This document shows positions 55,514-64,000 of a DNA stretch of 64,000 nucleotides, one piece after another. Location: the NCBI RefSeq assembly GCF_010365305.1, contig NZ_CP048279.1, positions 310,001 through 374,000 of the forward strand, written 5' to 3'. The notes under the pieces were generated by a model that had not been told where the DNA came from, ran no database searches, and saw only the letters and a list, made by a program, of their open reading frames with translations. The translations under genes were made by a program, and so were the position numbers. The first letter of the stretch is position 1. The number at the start of each line of letters is the position of its first letter. The DNA comes from Staphylococcus sp. MI 10-1553 (GTDB lineage Bacteria > Bacillota > Bacilli > Staphylococcales > Staphylococcaceae).

Positions 55514-55720
55514 ATCACATTTTAAAGGGAAGAAAATTTAAACTGGTGCTTTGCTGTCCTTCATCTCCACACACGGCATGTATGGTGGCTGAGTGTGACA
55601 AGAAATGAAGTATTTACACATGTTCAACAAAAAGTGATGTCCCGAGGCAAGCAACCATCCATGCGACACTCCTGAGGGAGCAAGACGCATCCGAAAATCC
55701 AATGCGGTAATCATCAAGTA
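55514..55720. repeat. ~205-bp noncoding repeat, copy 1
   Basis: Shares long identical stretches with 55809-56012, including the AACTGGTGCTTTGCTGTCCT block and the GAGGCAAGCAACCATCCATG block, at an offset of about 295 bp. No common reading frame is conserved between copies. The CTCCTGAGGG core is reminiscent of dispersed intergenic repeats of Firmicutes. Confidence 0.85.
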
Positions 55721-55808
55721 TCCACTACGATTAAATCATATTGAGGTGAGGCATGTTTTCGGAAGGGTTAATTGATTGCCAATGTTGGGCTTCATCACTT
55801 TTACCAGT

Positions 55809-56012
55809 ATCACATTTCAAAGGAAAGAAAATTAAAACTGGTGCTTTGCTGTCCTTCATCTCCACACACGGCATGTAGGGTGACTGAATGTAACAGAGGG
55901 TGAAATGAGCAAATGTTCCACAAAGAGGAATGTCCCGAGGCAAGCAACCATCCATGCGACACTCCTGAGGGATCAGCTGGCCCGGAAAATCCAATTCGGC
56001 ATCAATCAAGTG
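55809..56012. repeat. ~205-bp noncoding repeat, copy 2
   Basis: Second copy of the repeat. Small indels between copies shift any frame, which argues against coding. It overlaps two spurious frames (55731-56009 minus and 55905-56147 plus) that are not called. Confidence 0.85.
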
Positions 56013-56149
56013 TTCATTTCAATCAAGCCGAATTTAGTTGAAGGGTCAGCCCTAGGAAAGGGAGACATGGTGGGCGTAGCCAACGGTTTAAAACAACGTC
56101 TGTATCACCAAATGCTCAAAACCAACGCGACATCCCCCACACCATAAAA

Positions 56150-56190
56150 AATGCCCCTGATGTGAGATGAAGCACATCAGGGGGCTAAAG
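56150..56190 (-). terminator. Terminator-like hairpin, minus orientation
   Basis: Twelve-bp stem GCCCCTGATGTG/CACATCAGGGG(G)C at 56153-56185. The T-run is on the minus strand (complement of AAAAAA at 56146-56151), implying a minus-strand transcript from the gene-free area to its right. Confidence 0.6.
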
Positions 56191-57303
56191 GTTTTAGATT
56201 TTAAGATGATTTTTTTAATGATCTAGAGTTGTAAAAATTATACAAGATGTCAGTTTGTTGCTATAGATGAAAGGGAGTGTATCACTATACCAACAACCTT
56301 AACTATAGAATCAAGTTGTAATTTTTGGAGGCGTTACGCAATTTTAGGGGTAAAACGTAACTGCCCAATACATATCACGATATCAAGGGCTAATTAATAT
56401 CGTGGCATCTGTCAACATGTTACAGTCGATATCGGTTCACCCTATGTACTAGAGGGATAACATAGGCGTGCCTTCAACTGTTCAATAGGATTCATACCTG
56501 CTGTTCAATCTTACTTTAGTTATGGAGGATAAACATTTCCGTTGCAACAATCTGCTATCAACTATGCTGAGATCGTCCAACTTGGCTTTTACTTACTAAG
56601 GGAAATATGAATGCTTGCTTACTGTAGTCTTTTTAGGAATGACTGATATGTGTATGATTCTTGACCCTTGGATTTAAGTAACGGATTTGATTGAAATGCG
56701 AACAATGTTGAGATAGGTATCAGCATTGTTACTTTGTAATGCAAAACATGAATATCAGTGTGCGCACAATAACAAATATCATGTAAGATTACGTGTTACC
56801 ACCATCAATTAAGACAGGTTCTGCAGGGCTAATGCGACGTTGCCTTAATTGAATTGTTCAATGATAAAACGATGATATCAGAGGCTCATTCATATCGTTC
56901 ATGCGGTCATCACAGTGTACGCATAGGGCTCTAGTTATGCCTTTGAGACCAGATGAATCACTATGAAAAAGCAAAGCCATTACAGAGAATGACATGTGAT
57001 ATACGTTTATCGGATTGAACAATTATAAGATAGCACATCGGATAGGTTTTGTAAATAAAAATGTTAGGCGAACCTAAAAATATTATTCAAATATATGTAT
57101 ATACAAGTGTTTGGATACCTTGAGATGCGTGCTTGTTTAAGGATGAGAAATAAAAGGGTAAAACATGTCGATATACATAAGCGACAATTTTGTCGATATG
57201 TTGCAATTTTCAACGCTTGGAAGGTATTGTTGGTTGGAACAAGCAGACTTGAGATGTAAAGTGTTCATTATACTGAATTAAAATGTCTTAAGGAGGAAAA
57301 ATC
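56191..57303. other. 1.1-kb gene-free region upstream of the MMPL exporter
   Basis: No frame of plausible size. It contains two similar hairpins about 490 bp apart: CACGATAT/ATATCGTG (56376-56404) and AACGAT...ATCGTT with GATAT/ATATC (56868-56899), whose loops share GGCT and ATT. Other stem-like pairs are CCTATGT/ACATAGG near 56435-56465 and GCATA/TATGC near 56922-56942. At 57182-57195 there is an inverted repeat CGACAA-TT-TTGTCG next to a direct repeat TGTCGATAT, a possible operator for the downstream genes. Confidence 0.5.
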
Positions 57304-59751
57304 GTGTCGAAATGGTTGTACAAGTTTGGTAAGTGGATTGCTGAACATAAATGGTTAGGAATTTTAGGTTGGCTGATTGCGCTCGTCGTTATTATGACAC
57401 CGATGATTATCAATGCGCCTAAATTTCAAAGCGATTTAACGATGAATGGTCTGAAGTCGTTAGATACGAATGATAAAATTAACGAAGCTTTTCATCAAGA
57501 TAGTGAAAAGGCATCGATGCGAATTGTCTTTCACACAGATAAAGATGATGGTATCAATGATAAAGGGCTTAAGGCAGATATTGAAAAGGCTTTGACAAAT
57601 ATTGAACACCAAGACGATGAAATTCAACATGTGTCGAGTCCGTATGAAACGAAACAAATCAATGACGAAAGTAATACAGCCATTGCGGATATCAATTATG
57701 TTGTACCGCAAACGGATTTAAAAGATCGTTCTAAACAAATCATTAATCAAGAATTAGATGATTTGAAAGATAAACATAACATCCAAACAGAAACGACAGA
57801 TCGAATGGCAGCGAACCCTGAAGTTGGTGGTGCCTCTGAATTGATTGGGATTGTCGTTGCATTTGTCATACTATTAATCACTTTCGGTAGTGTGGTGGCT
57901 GCAGGTTTACCGATTATTAGTGCGCTCATCGGTTTAGGGACAGGTGTAGGTATCATTTCGCTCCTTACATTTGTCTTTGATATTCCTAATATTACTTTAA
58001 CGTTAGCGGTGATGATTGGTTTAGCGGTAGGGATTGACTATGCGCTCTTCATCTTGTTCCGTTATCGCGAAATACGTAAAACGGAGTCCAGTTATACGAA
58101 AGCTGTAGGTCTTGCGGTAGGTACTGCAGGTAGCGCGGTCATCTTTGCTGGAATAACAGTTATCATTGCAGTTTGTGGGCTTTCGCTTGTAGGTATTGAT
58201 TTCCTTGCAGTGATGGGTTTTGCATCGGCGGTGAGTGTCTTACTTGCTGTGATCAGTGCGCTGACATTACTTCCTGCATTGATTAGTATTTTCCATAAGA
58301 AGATAAAAGTACGTTCTCAAGAAAGTGTATCAGAAAAGCCAAATACGTTTTGGTCCAATTTTGTAGTTGGGAAGCCTGTACTTGCGACGATTTTAAGTAT
58401 TGTCATTTTAGGCTTAGCAATATTACCGGTATTTCATATGCGTCTAGGTATGCCAGATGATAGTACACAACCGCTAGATTCGTCTCAGCACCGTGCATAT
58501 GAATGGGTGTCAGATGAATTTGGTGAAGGTTATAATGGGCAAATTGTGATGTTAGTCAATACGAAAGATGATGACAGTGAAGACAATATTAAAAATGACC
58601 TCAATCAAGTGAAACGTGATATTGAAAAATTTGATAATGTTGAAACGGTGAGCCCGCCTCAATTGAACGATAACCATCGTTATGCATTGTTATCTATTAT
58701 TCCTAAAAAGGGACCTAATACAGTATCAACGAATGACCTCGTATATGATTTACGTGATTATCGTGATGTGGCGAAAGATCGTTACCACTTTGATACAGAG
58801 ATTTCAGGACAAAGTGTGATCAACATCGATATGTCTCAAAAATTAAATGACGCCATTCCTGTATTCGCAGGTTCTATTGTCGTTTTAGCGTTTATTTTAC
58901 TGACAATCGTTTTCCGTTCACTCTTAATTCCATTAAAGGCAGTAGGTGGTTTCGTCTTATCATTAGCCGCAACGTTAGGTTTTACGACGTTTGTCATGCA
59001 AGATGGTTTCTTAAATCAATTGCTCGGTGTGAGTCAAACGGGTCCGTTACTAGCCTTCTTACCGGTGATTACGATTGCTCTCTTGTTCGGCTTGGCGATT
59101 GATTATGAGATTTTCCTGATGTCTCGAATTCATGAAGAGTATGTTAGAACGAAAGATAATACACATTCAATTAAAGTAGGTATTAAAGAAAGTGGCCCAG
59201 TCATCGTCGCCGCAGCATTAATTATGTTCAGTGTGTTCATCGCATTTGCATTCCAAGATGATATGGCGATTAAATCAATGGGAATGTCACTCGGTTTTGG
59301 TGTGCTATTTGACGCTTTTGTCGTAAGAATGACACTGATTCCAGCATTAACGAAATTATTCGGTCGTGCGTCTTGGTACATGCCGAAATGGTTGGATCGA
59401 ATCTTGCCAAATGTCGATGTAGAAGGGACAGCGTTACAACAATTATTACAACAAGAGCGAGTGTCATACGAACATGATGTACCACATAGCACACATAATG
59501 AAGTAGATGAAGTGAAACAGAGTTCAGCAACGCCGCACGTTCAATCTGCACCAAAGACAGAAGAAAATCAAGAGCACGTAACGGCATTAGTACAACTTTA
59601 CCGAGAACTTGTGCATGAACATCAAGACCCTGATTTCTTGTACCATGCATTACTCGAATATGCAGAAAAACATAATCGTTCAGCGTATCAACGTCATCAG
59701 ATGCACATGGCAAAACAGCACCCGAACGAAACGAATGACGATAGAGACTAA
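57304..59751 (+). CDS. MMPL-family RND exporter
   Basis: An 815-aa membrane protein with the two-fold RND layout: helix 1, a large extracellular loop (~45-170), helices 2-6 with TLAVMIGLAVGIDYALFILFRYRE, a second loop (~385-505), and helices 7-12 with LLFGLAIDYEIFLMSRIHEEY. The GIDYA/AIDYE Asp pairs carry proton transfer. A ~100-residue hydrophilic tail follows the last helix. Start is GTG with AAGGAGGAAAA upstream. Relatives export lipids or fatty acids (S. aureus FarE) or unknown lipophiles. An OpuAC-like lipoprotein gene follows by 13 bp and a TetR gene after that. Confidence 0.88.
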   Translation: MSKWLYKFGKWIAEHKWLGILGWLIALVVIMTPMIINAPKFQSDLTMNGLKSLDTNDKINEAFHQDSEKASMRIVFHTDKDDGINDKGLKADIEKALTNIEHQDDEIQHVSSPYETKQINDESNTAIADINYVVPQTDLKDRSKQIINQELDDLKDKHNIQTETTDRMAANPEVGGASELIGIVVAFVILLITFGSVVAAGLPIISALIGLGTGVGIISLLTFVFDIPNITLTLAVMIGLAVGIDYALFILFRYREIRKTESSYTKAVGLAVGTAGSAVIFAGITVIIAVCGLSLVGIDFLAVMGFASAVSVLLAVISALTLLPALISIFHKKIKVRSQESVSEKPNTFWSNFVVGKPVLATILSIVILGLAILPVFHMRLGMPDDSTQPLDSSQHRAYEWVSDEFGEGYNGQIVMLVNTKDDDSEDNIKNDLNQVKRDIEKFDNVETVSPPQLNDNHRYALLSIIPKKGPNTVSTNDLVYDLRDYRDVAKDRYHFDTEISGQSVINIDMSQKLNDAIPVFAGSIVVLAFILLTIVFRSLLIPLKAVGGFVLSLAATLGFTTFVMQDGFLNQLLGVSQTGPLLAFLPVITIALLFGLAIDYEIFLMSRIHEEYVRTKDNTHSIKVGIKESGPVIVAAALIMFSVFIAFAFQDDMAIKSMGMSLGFGVLFDAFVVRMTLIPALTKLFGRASWYMPKWLDRILPNVDVEGTALQQLLQQERVSYEHDVPHSTHNEVDEVKQSSATPHVQSAPKTEENQEHVTALVQLYRELVHEHQDPDFLYHALLEYAEKHNRSAYQRHQMHMAKQHPNETNDDRD

Positions 59752-59764
59752 AGGAGGACCGTCT

Positions 59765-60700
59765 ATGTTTAAAAGAAGAAGCGTGCGATGGATAGGGATG
59801 GCTTTCATTTTCATCATGAGCATTGCTTTGACGGCATGTGGTCAAAGTGACTCTGACTCAGATGAAAAGGCGATGGAAATGGGCGGTAAAGAAATCGAAA
59901 TCCCATATACGAGTGATGGCTCTACTGCACGTTCACTTGTCATTGCAGAAGTATTGAAAGAAGCGGGCTACGACGTCATTACGACGCCTGTACCGTCAAG
60001 TGGTCCAATGTATGCATCTGTTGCACAAAATTCAGATGCGTTTCATGCGAGCGGACGTTTTCCAGATGTGGACGACAGCTATATGCAGAAATACGGTAAA
60101 GATTTAATGGTTTATGACGAGGAACATTTAATTGACAATGCACCTGTAGGTCTTGCTGTACCGAAATATATGTCGATTAAAAGTATTGCGCAACTGGATG
60201 ATGAAGTAAATATGGCGAAAGAAGTAGGTCACAAAATTCAAGGCACAGATCCGCGTAATGGTGTCATGAAACAAACAAATGCAGTGCTTGATGATTATGA
60301 CTTAGACGATTGGCAATTAGAAGAAGCATCAGATGAAGAAATGTTAAAAACACTTGAAGAGAAGTATAAAAAACAAGAACCTATCATCATTACAGGTTGG
60401 CAGCCGCATTGGTTATTCGATACATTTAAAATGAAAATGTTGGATGATCCGAACAAAGCTTATGGTAATGAAAAGAAACATATCGATCTAGTGTTCAACA
60501 AAGATTTTAAAGATGAGCACCCAGCTGCATACACCATTGCGACACGTATTGCGAAAGATTGGGATAAAAAAGATGAAGATGACTTGATGAAACAAATCTT
60601 TATTGACAAGAAAAATGCAGAACAAGTCGCGCAAGATTATGTCGATGACCACGACCGTCAAGTAGACGACTGGATTAGTGGTGTTAACAGCAACAAATAA
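59765..60700 (+). CDS. Glycine betaine/quaternary-amine ABC substrate-binding lipoprotein (OpuAC domain)
   Basis: A 311-aa lipoprotein with signal and lipobox LTACG (Cys about 23), followed by an OpuAC fold: IEIPYTSDGSTARSLVIAEVL, a GTDPRNGVM loop and ITGWQPHWLFDTF, which supplies aromatic box residues for quaternary amines. Start at 59765 from AAAGGAGG; the frame upstream overlaps the exporter gene. There is no permease or ATPase partner next to it, so it is an orphan receptor or serves a transporter encoded elsewhere. The coupling to an MMPL exporter is unusual. Confidence 0.85.
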   Translation: MFKRRSVRWIGMAFIFIMSIALTACGQSDSDSDEKAMEMGGKEIEIPYTSDGSTARSLVIAEVLKEAGYDVITTPVPSSGPMYASVAQNSDAFHASGRFPDVDDSYMQKYGKDLMVYDEEHLIDNAPVGLAVPKYMSIKSIAQLDDEVNMAKEVGHKIQGTDPRNGVMKQTNAVLDDYDLDDWQLEEASDEEMLKTLEEKYKKQEPIIITGWQPHWLFDTFKMKMLDDPNKAYGNEKKHIDLVFNKDFKDEHPAAYTIATRIAKDWDKKDEDDLMKQIFIDKKNAEQVAQDYVDDHDRQVDDWISGVNSNK

Positions 60701-60826
60701 ACGAATAGGGCAGGCAAAATATCACTAACACTTCACACACACGGTATTCAGAATGGTGGAAAGGGTTACGCAATATGTGATAAATTACATCCGTATACTA
60801 GTAAAGAGAAAGAGGCGTGATTTCGG

Positions 60827-61384
60827 ATGTATTCTGCCACCCAAAAACGAATGCAACAACACATTATTGCGACAATGCTCGAATTATTGAATGAAAAACA
60901 GTTTAATGCGATTACGATACAAATGATATGCGACCTTGCAGAAATTAATAGAAGTACGTTTTATCGCTATTTTGAAGATAAATATGACTTACTCTATTAC
61001 GTGAGTCTTGAAATTTCTGAGAGAGTGGATAATTATGCGCATAGCAAAGCACAAGGACCCTTCTTTTATAATATGTTGAAATTTATGGGTGAAAACAAAA
61101 AGTTGTTCAAAAATATTGTAACGACAGACAATCGCGTGGACATTTTTGGTGATTTGGTCAAACTTGTTAGTCGCATGATGCAAGATGATGCCCAACAAAA
61201 TGTGGAAAACAACGACCCGATTATACGTCAAATTAGAGAATCCAAACATCCTATGCTGATTAGTGATTTTTATAGTAGCGGACTGATTGAAGTGTTGAAG
61301 CGGTGGCTAGAAAATGATTATCAAATAGACATAGAAGAAATGGCAGCATCGTTAGAAATTATTTTTAATACTGAATGTAATTAG
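60827..61384 (+). CDS. TetR-family transcriptional regulator
   Basis: A 185-aa TetR-type protein: N-terminal HTH TIQMICDLAEINRSTFYRYFEDKYDLLYYV (about 29-58) and a C-terminal TetR_C-type helical domain as in regulators with the FYRYF/DKYDLL pattern. AAAGAGGCG upstream, about 11 nt before ATG. Inverted sequences TACATCCG (60787-60794) and CGGATGTA (60824-60831) flank its translation start. It is codirectional with the MMPL and OpuAC genes and is the likely local regulator, comparable to FarR next to FarE in S. aureus; that link is inferred. Confidence 0.82.
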   Translation: MYSATQKRMQQHIIATMLELLNEKQFNAITIQMICDLAEINRSTFYRYFEDKYDLLYYVSLEISERVDNYAHSKAQGPFFYNMLKFMGENKKLFKNIVTTDNRVDIFGDLVKLVSRMMQDDAQQNVENNDPIIRQIRESKHPMLISDFYSSGLIEVLKRWLENDYQIDIEEMAASLEIIFNTECN

Positions 61385-61399
61385 AATCGAATAATAAGT

Positions 61400-61440
61400 A
61401 TAAGGCTGATGGACGAATAGCGGCGTCTCATCAGTCTTAT
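61400..61440 (+). terminator. Terminator after the tetR gene
   Basis: Twelve-bp stem with one G-U pair (61400-61411/61429-61440) followed by a T-rich tract. Confidence 0.75.
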
Positions 61441-61522
61441 TTATTGTCATTAAGCGACTTATAGTGACCATTGACGCTATCTAAAAAGCACTTTCAAATA
61501 ATAAAACTATTAATAAGCGGAT

Positions 61523-61538
61523 GTTAATATTTAGTTAA
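61523..61538 (+). promoter_or_regulatory. SaeR binding box upstream of saeP
   Basis: GTTAA-N6-GTTAA with exactly six intervening bases (TATTTA) is the known SaeR direct-repeat site. It lies 88 bp before the saeP start, in the position of the autoregulated sae P1 promoter. Confidence 0.85.
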
Positions 61539-61625
61539 GAATTATTAATACCTAGTTTATGTCAATTGCACCTTTAAGGCTTTATCATGATACTTGTAAT
61601 CCAAAATGGAAAGAAGGAATTTGTT

Positions 61626-62081
61626 ATGAACATGAAAATGGCATTAGTTTCAGGTGCGTTAGCGACAACATTCTTGCTAGGTGCTTGTGGTAACGACAAC
61701 ATGGATAAAGCTAAAGAAGATAACAAAGCTGAAACATCTATGAAAGACAACAAAAAGGATGAGTCTAAAGCATCAGATAACGCAAAAGTGATGAAGAAAG
61801 GCACATTCAAAGGCGAAAACAAAGAAATGGTAAAAGGTAACGCTGAGATTAAAGATGGTAAGTTAATGTTAACAGACTACAAATCATCAAAAGGTCCAGA
61901 CTTACACGTTTACTTAACAAAAGGTAACGACATCAAAAAAGGTGTTAAGTTAGATGAAGTTAAATATGATGAAGCAACACAAACTTTCGATCTTAAAGAC
62001 GTTAATTTAGAAGATTATGACACAGTGACAATTTACTGTGACAAAGCACACGTTATTTTCGGATCAGCAGCACTTAAATAA
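61626..62081 (+). CDS. saeP: SaeP, DM13-domain lipoprotein of the sae locus
   Basis: A 151-aa lipoprotein: signal MNMKMALVSGALATTFLLGAC with lipobox LGAC (Cys about 21), a Lys/Asp/Glu/Ser-rich linker (~25-60) and a DM13 domain with GPDLHVYLTKG, ending VTIYCDKAHVIFGSAALK. In S. aureus, SaeP with SaeQ forms a complex that activates the phosphatase activity of SaeS and so returns the system to its resting state. It is preceded by a SaeR box, consistent with feedback induction. ATG at 61626; an earlier in-frame ATG (61587) would disrupt the signal peptide. Confidence 0.9.
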   Translation: MNMKMALVSGALATTFLLGACGNDNMDKAKEDNKAETSMKDNKKDESKASDNAKVMKKGTFKGENKEMVKGNAEIKDGKLMLTDYKSSKGPDLHVYLTKGNDIKKGVKLDEVKYDEATQTFDLKDVNLEDYDTVTIYCDKAHVIFGSAALK

Positions 62082-62120
62082 TCAACGAGAGAAAACATCA
62101 CGAAGAAAGGAGTGTGACAT

Positions 62121-62579
62121 ATGGCGATCGCTTATAAAGTCTTAATTCTCCTTATTCGCTTAGGTTCAGGCTTTTATATACTGATGCAAGGATTTGAAAA
62201 ATTGACAGGTGGCTTTGCGATTGATGGACTCGTTTCAGTCATTCGTGACAACCAAGATTCCCCACAATGGTATAAGTCATTTTTTGAATTTGCAGTTGCC
62301 AATCATCTGGAAATTTTCAAATGGATGGTCCAAATTGGCGAGATTGCAATCGGTTTAGGTCTCATTTTAGGTGTATTATCTTACACTGCGAGTTTCTTTG
62401 GCTTGTTCATTATGTTAAATTATATTTTAGCTGATATGATTTTTACTTATCCAGTGCAACTTTTATTCTTTGTCATTTTATTAATGAATAAAGAGACATT
62501 AGCAGCAATCAGTTTAAATCATTTCATCAAACGTAAGAACATAAGGAATGATGAACATGACGCACATACTCATAGTTGA
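62121..62579 (+). CDS. saeQ: SaeQ, DoxX-like membrane protein
   Basis: A 152-aa four-helix DoxX-family protein, beginning [41 protein letters not shown] upstream. It sits between saeP and saeR as in S. aureus, where SaeQ partners SaeP in controlling SaeS. Its last 23 nt overlap saeR. The constitutive P3 promoter of saeRS lies within saeQ in S. aureus; I did not identify it here. Confidence 0.9.
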   Translation: MAIAYKVLILLIRLGSGFYILMQGFEKLTGGFAIDGLVSVIRDNQDSPQWYKSFFEFAVANHLEIFKWMVQIGEIAIGLGLILGVLSYTASFFGLFIMLNYILADMIFTYPVQLLFFVILLMNKETLAAISLNHFIKRKNIRNDEHDAHTHS

Positions 62580-63243
62580 TGACGAGCAAGACATCAGAGA
62601 AATATGTAAAACCTATTTTGAATACGAAGGCTATCACGTTTCAACCGCATCTAATGGTGTAGAAGCAATGGAATTGTTGGATACCCATGTGGATGTCATG
62701 ATAATTGATATCATGATGCCCGAGATGAATGGTTACGAAGTGGTCCGTGAGATGAAAAATAGAGGACTCGAAATCCCATATGTTTATTTAACAGCAAAAA
62801 CAAGCGAACATGACACCATATTCGGTTTAATGTTAGGGGCAGATGATTACGTCAAGAAACCCTTCAGTCCTCGAGAGTTAGTCATACGTGTTAAAAATCT
62901 ATTACATCGTGTCAACGTCACCAGTCCTTCCACACAAGACACGATTCGTTGTGGTAGACTCGTATTGAATAACTTAAACAAAACCGCAGAATTAGAAGGG
63001 GAAGTGATCCCTTTTCGCATCAAAGAGTTCGAATTGTTATGGCACTTTGCGAGTAATGAATCTGTCGCTTTGTCAAAAACAGATTTGTTAGAACAAGTTT
63101 GGGGTTACGAGTATTACGAAGACATGAATACGTTAAATGTTCATGTCCACCGTATACGTGAAAAATTAGAAAAATATGGCTATGACGACTATATCATTGC
63201 AACGGTATGGGGGCTTGGCTATAAATTTCAGAGGCAATTTTAA
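62557..63243 (+). CDS. saeR: SaeR, OmpR-type response regulator
   Basis: A 228-aa response regulator. Receiver domain [12 protein letters not shown] with phospho-acceptor Asp51 ([12 protein letters not shown]), Lys in [13 protein letters not shown], and a C-terminal winged helix ([14 protein letters not shown] ... [16 protein letters not shown]). The ATG at 62557 is chosen from AAGGA 9 nt upstream and the match of MTH to the known SaeR start; the two ATGs before it overlap the signal. Phosphorylated by SaeS, it activates secreted virulence factors through GTTAA-N6-GTTAA boxes. Confidence 0.93.
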   Translation: MTHILIVDDEQDIREICKTYFEYEGYHVSTASNGVEAMELLDTHVDVMIIDIMMPEMNGYEVVREMKNRGLEIPYVYLTAKTSEHDTIFGLMLGADDYVKKPFSPRELVIRVKNLLHRVNVTSPSTQDTIRCGRLVLNNLNKTAELEGEVIPFRIKEFELLWHFASNESVALSKTDLLEQVWGYEYYEDMNTLNVHVHRIREKLEKYGYDDYIIATVWGLGYKFQRQF

Positions 63244-64000
63244 ATGACGATACGTAAGCAACTCATATATACGTTTATCGTTACAATTATCATAACGACA
63301 TTTTTATTTTACACGCTATACAAATTGATGTGGTTTGACGGACCGCTTACAATTCTTTTGACACTATGTTCGTTTCTTTCCGGTATGATGACACTGATTA
63401 TCGGTATCTTTTTCACAGTCCCCATGATAAAAAAGATAGAAAAGTTAAACGAAAAAACTCAAAAAATAGCGAATGGCCAATTTGAAACAGAAAAGACGAA
63501 GATACATGCCCCTAAAGAAATACAACAATTGAGCGAGTCTTTTGATCAAATGGTCGACAAGATTCAAGAGCAGATGAATCTCATTAAAGAAGAGCAAGAA
63601 GAAAAAATGAATATGGTGCAAAATCTCGCACACGACTTAAAAACGCCCTTAGCGAGTATTAAATCCTATTCAGAGGGATTGCGAGACGGCATTATTCATA
63701 GTGAATGTGATACGCAAAGAGCATACAGCATTCTCATTAGTCAGTCTGATCGGCTGTCGAGAATGTTTGACGATCTAACGGACGTCATCACAGTCAACCA
63801 CCAAGAAAGCGAACAGGCGCTCATTCACATGGATCAATTGCTTATCCCAATATTTGAAATATATTCACAGAAATTACACCATGAAAATAGACAGCTTGAT
63901 GTAGAAATAGAGCCAAATATCAAACCTTTCATTCAAGACCAACGCGCGATAGAACGTATCCTCATGAACTTTATCGACAACGCGCTTAAATTTTCCGACC
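63244..64000 (+). CDS. saeS: SaeS sensor histidine kinase, partial at window end
   Basis: The first 252 codons are present. Two N-terminal helices separated by a very short extracellular loop (about WFDGPLT) make an intramembrane-sensing kinase; a HAMP-like linker follows, then the H-box with His130 (NLAHDLKTPLASIKSY) and the start of the ATPase domain with the N-box FIDNALKFSD at the very end. In S. aureus, SaeS senses neutrophil products such as alpha-defensins through this N-terminal hairpin. The start codon follows the saeR stop directly (TAAATG). Confidence 0.92.
   Translation, partial: MTIRKQLIYTFIVTIIITTFLFYTLYKLMWFDGPLTILLTLCSFLSGMMTLIIGIFFTVPMIKKIEKLNEKTQKIANGQFETEKTKIHAPKEIQQLSESFDQMVDKIQEQMNLIKEEQEEKMNMVQNLAHDLKTPLASIKSYSEGLRDGIIHSECDTQRAYSILISQSDRLSRMFDDLTDVITVNHQESEQALIHMDQLLIPIFEIYSQKLHHENRQLDVEIEPNIKPFIQDQRAIERILMNFIDNALKFSD

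Noticed and set aside
55731..56009. 92-codon minus-strand frame
   Set aside because: It covers the ~205-bp noncoding repeat; the other copy does not keep the frame, and there is no ribosome-binding site.
55905..56147. 80-codon plus-strand frame
   Set aside because: Starts inside the noncoding repeat, has no recognisable family and no clear ribosome-binding site; the second repeat copy has indels relative to it.
1..64000. tRNA, rRNA genes, prophage or CRISPR-Cas
   Set aside because: None recognised by eye on either strand; a dedicated tRNA/rRNA scan was not possible.

Overview
The window reads as chromosomal DNA of a Staphylococcus. Evidence: AT-rich sequence, staphylococcal secretion signals (a YSIRK-like signal on a lipase, a KxYKxGKxW signal plus LPDTG sortase anchor on a giant adhesin), a SaePQRS virulence-regulator locus, a HypR/MerA pair with the S. 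aureus-like cysteine arrangement, and an accessory Sec (SecA2/SecY2) locus in S. aureus gene order. The complete sae locus together with a very large serine-rich repeat protein (SRRP) and a full rbsDACB ribose ABC system suggests a relative of S. aureus rather than S. aureus itself, for example the S. intermedius/pseudintermedius group. That species-level placement is inference.

Layout. 1-2.6 kb: end of an FtsX-type permease, its ATPase, then hypR-merA (hypochlorite/thiol stress). 2.9-3.1 kb: a previously unmarked Fst/Par-type type I toxin-antitoxin locus (34-aa toxin plus convergent antisense RNA). 3.4-7.6 kb: an amidohydrolase, a 14-TM drug exporter and a divergent nat-tetR pair sharing an operator/promoter region. 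7.6-10.8 kb: a two-gene system (AAA ATPase plus a TOPRIM-like partner) wrecked by an IS200/IS605 element and by a 3' truncation. 10.9-16.3 kb: FMN reductase, ICMT-like methyltransferase, secreted lipase with 54-bp repeats, a 33-aa peptide and Mqo.

17-41.5 kb: one continuous surface-adhesin export locus. It comprises a 4,624-aa SRRP followed by secY2-asp1-asp2-asp3-secA2-gtfA-gtfB. GtfA/GtfB glycosylate the SRRP, Asp1-3 (Asp2 with a Ser-hydrolase-type motif) modify it and escort it, SecA2/SecY2 export it, and sortase anchors it. The SRR2 stalk holds several repeat generations, including a 16-copy 51-bp charged block, a 192-bp higher-order unit, and a 0.94-kb segment present twice.

41.6-49.6 kb: a truncated, frameshifted thiolase remnant fused to the 3' end of an MFS gene; a sulfonate operon (ssuB-ssuA-ssuC plus an acyl-CoA-dehydrogenase-like flavoprotein); a DUF4242 protein; a short P-loop kinase; decayed hydrophobic peptides; and a redoxin. 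49.8-55.4 kb: a ribose operon rbsR-K-D-A-C-B with a perfect cre-type site in front. 55.4-57.3 kb: about 1.9 kb without a credible gene, containing two copies of a ~205-bp noncoding repeat and several hairpins. 57.3-61.4 kb: MMPL/RND exporter, quaternary-amine binding lipoprotein and a TetR regulator. 61.5-64 kb: saeP-saeQ-saeR-saeS (saeS cut by the window end), preceded by an exact SaeR box.
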